The notes under the pieces: model-generated | Database searches by the model: none | Seen by the model: the letters and a program-made list of their open reading frames with translations, nothing else | What the model was told of the DNA's origin: nothing | Shown: positions 56,358-64,000 of the stretch, piece by piece | Layout: each line of letters begins with the position of its first letter | Numbering within the stretch: the first letter of the stretch is position 1 | Origin: Planococcus lenghuensis | GTDB taxonomy: Bacteria; Bacillota; Bacilli; Bacillales_A; Planococcaceae | Direction of reading: 5' to 3' | Assembly (NCBI RefSeq): GCF_001999905.1 | Contig: NZ_CP019640.1 | Coordinates: 1,220,001 to 1,284,000 of the forward strand | Length of the DNA stretch: 64,000 bases | Translations under genes and position numbers: made by a program

Positions 56358-56974
56358 AGGACATCAAAACCTTCTTTTCGGATATCATCAATGATTGCCA
56401 GCGGATTCATCGTCTTGACGCGGAAGACCAGAACTTTGTTGGCTTCATTTTCCTTATCAGGGTATACGAGGACACTTAGAACGTTCACATGATGTGCATA
56501 AAGCACTTTGGAAACTTCATAGAGAGTTCCAGCCCGGTTTGGCACACGCACTTCAATCTGGGAACCCGGCTGATGTGCACCAGTCAGTTCAATATACTTG
56601 TACAGCAGATCCGTTTCTGTGAAAAAACCGACAAGCTGGCCGTTCGATACAACCGGAAGACAGCCGATCTTCTGCTGATAAAAAATAAGCGCCGATTCTT
56701 CCACGAAATCCAACGGATGCCCGGTGATCGGGTTTTTCGTCATGACTTCTTCCACTTTCACATCATAAATACTTTTGATATCATCAGGTTCAGCAGAGTT
56801 AAAACGCGCATTTTTCAAGTCGCGTTCTGTTATAACGCCAATCACTTTCTTAGCATCGTCAACAATCGGTGCATGACGGATCCGTTTTTCTCTGAACAGT
56901 TTTAATACATCTTCCACAGTAGAAGAAGGACTTAACGTATGCACTTCTGTAGCCATGATTTCTTCCAGCAGCAT
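56333..56974 (-). CDS. acuB: acetoin utilization protein AcuB (CBS-ACT protein)
   Basis: A 213-residue protein with two CBS domains (about 1-130: IMATEVHTLSPSSTVEDVLK, then VEEVMTKNPITGHPLDFVEE) and a C-terminal ACT-like domain (about 138-205). CBS pairs bind adenine nucleotides, so it probably senses energy or cofactor state for the AcuA/AcuC switch, but its role is not defined. Starts at ATG 56974, 22 bases downstream of the acuA stop. Confidence 0.92.
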   Translation of the reverse strand: MLLEEIMATEVHTLSPSSTVEDVLKLFREKRIRHAPIVDDAKKVIGVITERDLKNARFNSAEPDDIKSIYDVKVEEVMTKNPITGHPLDFVEESALIFYQQKIGCLPVVSNGQLVGFFTETDLLYKYIELTGAHQPGSQIEVRVPNRAGTLYEVSKVLYAHHVNVLSVLVYPDKENEANKVLVFRVKTMNPLAIIDDIRKEGFDVLWPNIPGI

Positions 56975-56996
56975 TCACATTACACTCCCTTATGGA

Positions 56997-57629
56997 TTAA
57001 TACATGAAGCGGTTCATGAACCGCAATGAATCGAATTGCTGTATGGATTCCGTATCGACCCGATTGCCGATCCGGGCCATCAGGCAATTGGCAGGGTGCG
57101 AACTGATTTCAGGATCATCCGTCGCAAAGTATTCAAGTCCACCTGCCTGCATCATTTTCTCCATGACTTTGCGGTACTCCCAAACATTCAGTCCGGTGCC
57201 TTTCAAATCCCAATGCCAATAATATTCCGTTGTAATGACGATATAATCTTCAAACGAATCGTCCATCATGGAGACTTTCAGTAATGCCTTGCCTACACCT
57301 TCGCCTCTGAACTTCGGGATCACTTCAATGGCCCCCAGTTCAATCAGATTCTCCATATTGCCTTCTGACCAGCGTTCCATAGGATCCGGATACAGATATG
57401 TAACGTAGCCGACAATTAGATTATTGTGGCGGGCAATGAGGATCCGGCCTTCCGGAAGCTCTGCAATTCCAATAATAGCTTTATGCTGCTGTTCCGGCGG
57501 ACGGAATGCAGTCAGGTGTTCATGAAAATCAAGACGGGAAAGCTCGTCTGGAGAAACAGGACCTTCGATGATGATTCGTCCTTGGCGTGTCTTCAATTCC
57601 ATTGCATTATACGTTTTTGTGTGTTCCAT
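56997..57629 (-). CDS. acuA: protein acetyltransferase AcuA
   Basis: GNAT-type protein acetyltransferase, 210 residues from the chosen start. The acetyl-CoA site has FRGEGVGKALL near residue 112. In B. subtilis it acetylates and inactivates AcsA at Lys549. Two adjacent ATG codons exist; 57629 is better spaced from ggcggtga than 57632. Divergent from acsA, so regulator and target are controlled from one 160-base region. Confidence 0.93.
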   Translation of the reverse strand: MEHTKTYNAMELKTRQGRIIIEGPVSPDELSRLDFHEHLTAFRPPEQQHKAIIGIAELPEGRILIARHNNLIVGYVTYLYPDPMERWSEGNMENLIELGAIEVIPKFRGEGVGKALLKVSMMDDSFEDYIVITTEYYWHWDLKGTGLNVWEYRKVMEKMMQAGGLEYFATDDPEISSHPANCLMARIGNRVDTESIQQFDSLRFMNRFMY

Positions 57630-57713
57630 CATTTCACCGCCTGTGGTAGCAATTAAGTCCATTATACATGAAGCGCATAGTTATTTGAAAAAAAAGAAGA
57701 TTTCCCAAAGAAG

Positions 57714-57727
57714 TTAAAGCGTTTTAT
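57714..57727. promoter_or_regulatory. weak cre-like site between acuABC and acsA
   Basis: TTAAAGCGTTTTAT matches 11 of 14 positions of the CcpA operator on each strand. acsA and acuABC are CcpA-controlled in B. subtilis, which raises the plausibility of a poor match. Confidence 0.35.
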
Positions 57728-57790
57728 TTCACACAAAATTGTCAGAATGTTGTAGAATGTAAGAGTATCCAAAGGGAAAGGGTGATTGTG

Positions 57791-59509
57791 ATGAAGACGG
57801 AAGAACTTCCGGCACGTATTGGGAATCACGAACTACATAATTACGAAGAGCTCGCAGCTGATTTTGACTGGACTGAAGTTGAGAAGGAATTCAGCTGGCA
57901 TACGACGGGCAAAGTAAATATGGCCTACGAAGCGATTGACCGCCATGCCGAATCGGACCGCAAAAACAAAGTAGCTCTTTACTACAAGGATCAAAAACGG
58001 AAAGAATCATACACATTCTATGAAATGAAGCGTATGACAAATAGGGCTGCTAATATGCTGAAAGCGCATTCAAGTCTTGAAAAAGGTGATCGGCTGTTCA
58101 TTTTCATGCCACGTTCTCCGGAGTTGTACTTCACACTACTCGGAGGGCTGAAAATGGGACTGATTGTCGGACCGCTCTTTGAAGCATTCATGGAAGGAGC
58201 AGTGTTTGACCGCCTGGAAGACAGTGGCGCTAAAGCCATTGTAACAACACCCGATCTGCTGCCACGAGTGCCTGTTGACCGGTTGCCAAACCTTGAGACG
58301 ATTTTCCTTGTCGGTGAAGACATTCAGGAAGATGACCGAACCGTGGACGTTCTCCGGCATATGGAAACCAGCTCTGAGGAATTTGAAATCGAATGGCTGG
58401 ATCGGGAAGATGGTCTGATTCTTCATTATACATCCGGGTCTACAGGAAAACCAAAAGGCGTTCTGCATGCCCAGAATGCCATGGTTCAGCATTATGCCAC
58501 AGGGAAATGGGTGCTTGACCTGAATGATCAGGATATCTATTGGTGTACGGCAGATCCAGGTTGGGTGACCGGTACTTCTTATGGTGTGTTCGCCCCATGG
58601 CTCGTCGGTGCCACAAGCCTGATTGTCGGCGGACGTTTTTCGCCGGATGCCTGGTACAATGCAATCGAAGAATATGGAGTAACGGTTTGGTACAGCGCCC
58701 CGACAGCATTCCGCATGCTAATGGGGGCAGGTGATGCTCTTGTCCAGGAACATAACCTGTCTACGCTTCGCCACGTGCTGTCTGTTGGAGAACCGCTTAA
58801 TCCGGAAGTCATCCGATGGGGGATCAAGGTATTCGATAAACGGATCCATGATACATGGTGGATGACAGAAACCGGTGCGATGATGATCTGTAACTATCCG
58901 ACAATGACAATCAGACCCGGCTCGATGGGCAAACCGCTGCCAGGTGTAAAAGTGGCGATCGTGGATGACCGGGGCAACGAACTTCCGCCGAACCGAATGG
59001 GGAATCTCGCCATTCAAAAAGGCTGGCCGTCCATGATGCGGCAAATCTGGAACAATCCAGAGAAGTATGCTTCTTATTTCCTGAATGATGAGTGGTATGT
59101 ATCCGGTGATTCTGCTTACATGGATGAAGACGGGTACTTCTGGTTCCAAGGTCGTGTCGATGATGTTATCATGACATCGGGCGAACGGGTTGGCCCGTTT
59201 GAGGTAGAAAGCAAACTGATCGAACATCCGGCGATTGCAGAAGCGGGCGTCATCGGGAAACCGGACCCGGTGCGCGGTGAGATTATCAAGGCATTTATCG
59301 CATTGCGGGAAGGTTACGAACCATCAGAAGAGCTGACGAAGGAAATTCAGCAGTTTGTGAAGAAAGGGCTTGCTGCACATGCGGCACCGCGGGAAATCGA
59401 GTTCAAGGACAAGCTGCCGAAAACCCGAAGCGGAAAAATCATGCGCCGGGTGCTGAAAGCCTGGGAGCTGGACTTGCCAACAGGCGATTTGTCTACAATG
59501 GAAGATTAA
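57791..59509 (+). CDS. acsA: acetyl-CoA synthetase
   Basis: AMP-forming acetate:CoA ligase, 572 residues. Motifs: ATP site LHYTSGSTGKPKGVLH near residue 212, WWMTETGAMM near 357, SGDSAYMDEDGYFWFQGR, and the C-terminal PKTRSGKIMRR with the catalytic lysine. Counting from the chosen ATG (57791, behind aaagggtga) places this Lys at 549, the same number as the AcuA target in B. subtilis AcsA. It uses acetate when glucose is exhausted; the acuABC genes on the other strand regulate its activity. Confidence 0.97.
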   Translation: MKTEELPARIGNHELHNYEELAADFDWTEVEKEFSWHTTGKVNMAYEAIDRHAESDRKNKVALYYKDQKRKESYTFYEMKRMTNRAANMLKAHSSLEKGDRLFIFMPRSPELYFTLLGGLKMGLIVGPLFEAFMEGAVFDRLEDSGAKAIVTTPDLLPRVPVDRLPNLETIFLVGEDIQEDDRTVDVLRHMETSSEEFEIEWLDREDGLILHYTSGSTGKPKGVLHAQNAMVQHYATGKWVLDLNDQDIYWCTADPGWVTGTSYGVFAPWLVGATSLIVGGRFSPDAWYNAIEEYGVTVWYSAPTAFRMLMGAGDALVQEHNLSTLRHVLSVGEPLNPEVIRWGIKVFDKRIHDTWWMTETGAMMICNYPTMTIRPGSMGKPLPGVKVAIVDDRGNELPPNRMGNLAIQKGWPSMMRQIWNNPEKYASYFLNDEWYVSGDSAYMDEDGYFWFQGRVDDVIMTSGERVGPFEVESKLIEHPAIAEAGVIGKPDPVRGEIIKAFIALREGYEPSEELTKEIQQFVKKGLAAHAAPREIEFKDKLPKTRSGKIMRRVLKAWELDLPTGDLSTMED

Positions 59510-59520
59510 TATTTTCTCCA

Positions 59521-59563
59521 CTAAAAAAGTTCCGAAAGCAATTTGCTTTCGGAACTTTTTTTA
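59521..59563. terminator. bidirectional terminator of acsA and the penicillin-binding protein
   Basis: aaaaaagttccgaaagcaa pairs with ttgctttcggaactttttt. It shares the 21-base core ccgaaagcaatttgctttcgg with the metK terminator and abuts the stop codon of the minus-strand gene. Confidence 0.95.
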
Positions 59564-62539
59564 TGCTGCGTCATCTTCCGGAGGAGTAGGCTCTTCAGCC
59601 GGAGGAGCTGGTTCTTCAGCAGTACCGTTGTCCCCCTCATCAGCTGGAGGTGACTCCGCTGCACCGTCTCCTTCTGCCGGAGCAGGTTCTTCAGCAGGAG
59701 GAGACGGCTCTTCAGCTGCCGGTTCAGGTTCCGGTTCTGCAGGTTCTGGTGCTGAAGCAGGGACCGGATCGGGCTCCGGCAGCGCGACGATCACCCGGTT
59801 GGATGCCGAAGACGTTCTGCCGGTAATATCCACTGCCACTACATAATAGCTGCCAGGCCGCGGAAGCCGGTACGTGTTTTCTTCCGATTCAGCAATGGAA
59901 GCAATCCGGCTGCCGCTGCCGGTGTAAATCCGGTAGCCAACAACGTCATTGGAAGAAGAGTTGGACCAGCGGATGCTGTCTCCGCTTCTTTCTGCAGTTA
60001 CCGCTGCAGGTGCAGAGCTGTCCGCTTTGAATTTAGCACCTGATACCACATTCGAGAATGGGGAGCCGGGCGGGAACAGCTTGCCTGGCTCGCCGCCGAG
60101 TTCTCCAAGCATCCGGTCGACGAATTCAGAAGAGACACCGACTCTGCCACCTGAAGTGAAATCAGATGGCGTGGATGGCAATGCGGCGTAACGGGTGCCA
60201 TTGACAGTTGTATAAGAACCGCTTGTGATGCTGTCATCCGGTTGGGATGGAACCATGGCTTCCGCATTGAACAGGTCTTCCCGAACGAGTGACCCCGTAC
60301 AGCCGCCACCTGGTGCCATTCCGGAGAATGCACAGAACGGGCGGGTGACGACACCTTCAGGCGCTACAAATGCCTCTTCTTCACCACCGACAAGTTCAGG
60401 ATTCACTTCATAAATTGAATTCATCAATGTTGCCCACAATACATTATTTCGGGTGGATGGATGCGGGAAAGAATTATTGGCCGGATCATCTAATGTGAAA
60501 TATTCATTATCGTAACCGAGCCAGGTTGTCAGCGTGACATTCGGGTTAAAGCCGGTCAGCCAAGAGTCCTTCGATTCCTGGGTCGTACCGGTTTTACCGG
60601 CGAAATCAGCAATGAATGCCAATTCGCTTTCTGCCCGCCGTGCAGTTCCGACGGAGCCGGTGAACGTATCCCGCATCATATCGGTCAGAATGTATGCTGT
60701 CTGCGGTGAAAATACCTGCACAGGATCAAGTTCCTGTTCAAAGACGATATTCCCATCAGCGTCTTCAATTCGGTCAACCATATAGGCATCGATGAATTCA
60801 CCGCCATTAGCAAACGTAGTATAAGCATTTGCAACTTGTTCGACAGTACCTTCAATTCCGCCGCCAAGCGGTGCGGAAGGAACATTTTCGTATTCCGGAT
60901 CAATGCTGGTCAATCCCGCTTTCATGGCGTATTCAAGCGGGTTGTCATCCATCATTTGATAGTAAAGCCGCAGAGCCGGCAAGTTCTGGGAAGATGCTAA
61001 TGCAGCCCGGGCCGGCATGATGCCTTGCTCACTGCTGCCATAGTAATTCGTCGGTTCATAGACATCACCATTGGGCTGTTCCAATTCGAACTTTACATCG
61101 ACTACGGGACTTCCTGCGCCGATCAGACCTTTTTCAACAGCCGGTCCATAAACGAGCAGCGGTTTAGCCGAGGATCCGATTGACCGGTAAGCCTGCGTTG
61201 CATGATTGTAATTTTCAAGCTCGTAATCCCGGCCGCCGACAAAGCTGACAATGCGTCCTGTGCGGTTTTCGATCAGGACACTGCCGACTTGGACGGGAAG
61301 TGAATCTTCGATCGGATTGCCTTGTCCATCAAGTGTGCCGGCCGGATACGTATAGCCATATTGTTCGTAGGCATCCTTTGCTTCCTCCATCGCGATATAG
61401 GTTTCCTTATCAATGGTGGAGTGAATGCGGTAACCGCCGGAATAGAGTGCCCGTTCTGCAAGAATGGCATATTCTTCATAGAGCTTGTCATTTTCCAGCA
61501 GGGATTCCGGTTCAACGCCGTTTTTCTCTGCAAGCACATCCATCAGAATGCGTGTTGCCCGGCGCTCCAATTCGAAGGTCAGGAATGGATATTCCTCAAA
61601 AGAACGAGGCTCGTTCTCACGGAAATCCTGTGTGATGTCATATGCGTTTGCTGCGTTATACTCTTCTTCTGTGATATATCCTGTCTCTTTCATCCGGAAC
61701 AATACGGTTTTCATCCGGTTGATGCCTGGTTCAAGCCCTTCTGCATCTTTTACTGCCCCGGCGCGCGTAAATGGCGTGTAGCTGAAAGGTGCTTTCGGGA
61801 TCCCGGCAATGAAGGCTGCTTGAGGCAGGGAAAGTTCATCGGCTGATACACCGAATATGCCTTGGGAGGCAGTTTCAATCCCGGCGATATTGGCGCCGGA
61901 CGAGTTCCGGCCGTATGGAATGATGTTCAGGTAAGCTTCCATGATTTCATCTTTATTCATGAATTGTTCCAGCCGCATAGCGAGCAGCATTTCTTTTGCT
62001 TTCCGCTCATAGGAAACTTCGTTCGTCAGAATCTGGTTTTTGATGAGCTGCTGTGTCAATGTGGAGCCGCCCGTCTGTTCCGGTGCATTAGTCAAATCCT
62101 GCACAAGACCCCGAAGGACAGCTTTTGGCACAATGCCTTCATGCTCATTAAAATATTCATCTTCTGTTGCGAGAACTGCATCGATCGCTGTCTGGGATAC
62201 GTCATCAAGCGTAATTTCTTCACGCTCCAAGTCCGTCCGCAGTTTCCCCAGATACTGTTCATCGCTGAAAAAGAGTTCCGATGTCTGGGTATAAGCGAAT
62301 ATCTGCTCGCGCATTTCCTCTTTCGTCAGGAGTTTTGTTTCATCCACAAGCGAAGCGAAGTAGCCGGCGCCTACCGATGCGGCAAAGATACCGCCGGCAA
62401 CAAGGAAAATCGCCAAGAGCAATGCCAAATTCCAGAAAACTCCGGAGGTGATGCGGAGGCCTTTCATCCAGCGGCTAGAGACAAATTTATCGTACGACTC
62501 TTCGGCTTTAGTAAACCAAGTCGTCAATCGATCTTTCAC
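59561..62539 (-). CDS. class A penicillin-binding protein (PBP1 family) with FN3 domain and acidic tail
   Basis: Bifunctional peptidoglycan synthase of 992 residues. A cytoplasmic start (1-32) and one membrane helix (about 34-61) precede a GT51 glycosyltransferase (Glu126 in TEDEYF; LTQQLIKNQ). The transpeptidase has SSAK (Ser456, Lys459), SSQN near 535 and KTGTT near 648. A fibronectin type III-like domain lies near 845-925. The last 65 residues are almost only Pro, Ala, Glu and Asp. GTG start 62539 behind gggggggaatta. Related to B. subtilis PBP1; the exact orthologue (PonA or another) is uncertain. Confidence 0.93.
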   Translation of the reverse strand: MKDRLTTWFTKAEESYDKFVSSRWMKGLRITSGVFWNLALLLAIFLVAGGIFAASVGAGYFASLVDETKLLTKEEMREQIFAYTQTSELFFSDEQYLGKLRTDLEREEITLDDVSQTAIDAVLATEDEYFNEHEGIVPKAVLRGLVQDLTNAPEQTGGSTLTQQLIKNQILTNEVSYERKAKEMLLAMRLEQFMNKDEIMEAYLNIIPYGRNSSGANIAGIETASQGIFGVSADELSLPQAAFIAGIPKAPFSYTPFTRAGAVKDAEGLEPGINRMKTVLFRMKETGYITEEEYNAANAYDITQDFRENEPRSFEEYPFLTFELERRATRILMDVLAEKNGVEPESLLENDKLYEEYAILAERALYSGGYRIHSTIDKETYIAMEEAKDAYEQYGYTYPAGTLDGQGNPIEDSLPVQVGSVLIENRTGRIVSFVGGRDYELENYNHATQAYRSIGSSAKPLLVYGPAVEKGLIGAGSPVVDVKFELEQPNGDVYEPTNYYGSSEQGIMPARAALASSQNLPALRLYYQMMDDNPLEYAMKAGLTSIDPEYENVPSAPLGGGIEGTVEQVANAYTTFANGGEFIDAYMVDRIEDADGNIVFEQELDPVQVFSPQTAYILTDMMRDTFTGSVGTARRAESELAFIADFAGKTGTTQESKDSWLTGFNPNVTLTTWLGYDNEYFTLDDPANNSFPHPSTRNNVLWATLMNSIYEVNPELVGGEEEAFVAPEGVVTRPFCAFSGMAPGGGCTGSLVREDLFNAEAMVPSQPDDSITSGSYTTVNGTRYAALPSTPSDFTSGGRVGVSSEFVDRMLGELGGEPGKLFPPGSPFSNVVSGAKFKADSSAPAAVTAERSGDSIRWSNSSSNDVVGYRIYTGSGSRIASIAESEENTYRLPRPGSYYVVAVDITGRTSSASNRVIVALPEPDPVPASAPEPAEPEPEPAAEEPSPPAEEPAPAEGDGAAESPPADEGDNGTAEEPAPPAEEPTPPEDDAA

Positions 62540-62601
62540 TTAATTCCCCCCCTAAAATTCTTTTCCCATTATAGCACAATCTTCCCAGCATGACGAAAGG
62601 A

Positions 62602-62629
62602 TTGACAACGCCGGAAAATGAGATAGACT
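62602..62629 (+). promoter_or_regulatory. promoter of the tyrS leader
   Basis: Consensus TTGACA (62602-62607), a 16-base spacer and TAGACT (62624-62629), before the T-box leader. Confidence 0.7.
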
Positions 62630-62639
62630 ACTAATTATA

Positions 62640-64000
<1,361 letters not shown>

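Noticed and set aside
59628-59846. 72-codon Ser/Gly/Ala-rich frame opposite the PBP tail
   Set aside because: A compositional mirror of the Pro/Ala/Glu-coding repeats on the minus strand.

Overview
This 64 kb window is a stretch of core chromosome from a Gram-positive bacterium of the order Bacillales. The gene content and order (men cluster, pckA/metK, leuS, murC-ytxGHJ-aroA-ccpA, acuABC/acsA, tyrS) follow the Bacillus subtilis ytx/yt* region closely. Some rearrangements (divergent menA, no motPS, no ytpT), the moderate GC content and the repeats suggest a Planococcaceae member (Planococcus, Sporosarcina or a relative) rather than Bacillus itself. The genus is an inference; no 16S gene is in the window.

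Layout: (1) 1-5160, the end of an rRNA operon: a 23S gene lacking roughly its first 50 bases, 5S, 19 tRNA genes and a strong terminator. (2) 5.2-13.6 kb, menaquinone synthesis: menA divergent from menF-menD-menH-menB-menE-menC, which covers chorismate to demethylmenaquinone except the DHNA-CoA thioesterase. (3) 13.6-19.3 kb: a zinc-binding lipoprotein with a Zur box, yidD, dps, ytkD, pckA, and metK behind a SAM riboswitch. (4) 19.4-24.6 kb: an aldehyde dehydrogenase/iron alcohol dehydrogenase operon divergent from a GAF-LuxR regulator, then a gamma carbonic anhydrase-like protein and an LLM-type flavin enzyme. (5) 25.2-32.2 kb: tRNA modification genes mnmM/ytqA, an MFS transporter, the scoAB CoA-transferase and T-box-controlled leuS. 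(6) 33-52.7 kb: mostly co-directional housekeeping genes (a MurJ-type flippase, pseudouridine synthase, pepV, dat, thpR, trmB, ytnP, an M42 peptidase, ytpPQR, sftA, murC) and the stress operon ytxGHJ behind a sigma-B-like promoter. (7) 53-64 kb: aroA (chorismate mutase-DAHP synthase), ccpA, acuABC divergent from acsA, a large class A penicillin-binding protein, and T-box-controlled tyrS, cut by the window end.

Several parts fit together as carbon control. The window carries ccpA itself, and cre-like sites lie at the aldehyde/alcohol dehydrogenase operon (13 of 14 consensus positions), at scoAB and, weakly, between acuABC and acsA. A CcpN-like site overlaps the pckA promoter. AcuA, AcuC and AcsA form the known acetylation switch, and the target lysine of AcsA falls at residue 549, as in B. 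subtilis.

I found no phage, insertion sequence, CRISPR array, secondary metabolite cluster or defence system. The less ordinary material is non-coding or in protein tails: a family of palindromic intergenic repeats in several orientations and states of decay, a large fold-back element at 24.96-25.10 kb, a nested hairpin in the 23S-5S spacer, an Asn/Gln/Tyr/Gly-rich prion-like N-terminus on YtxH, and an acidic Pro/Ala/Glu tail after an FN3-like domain on the penicillin-binding protein.
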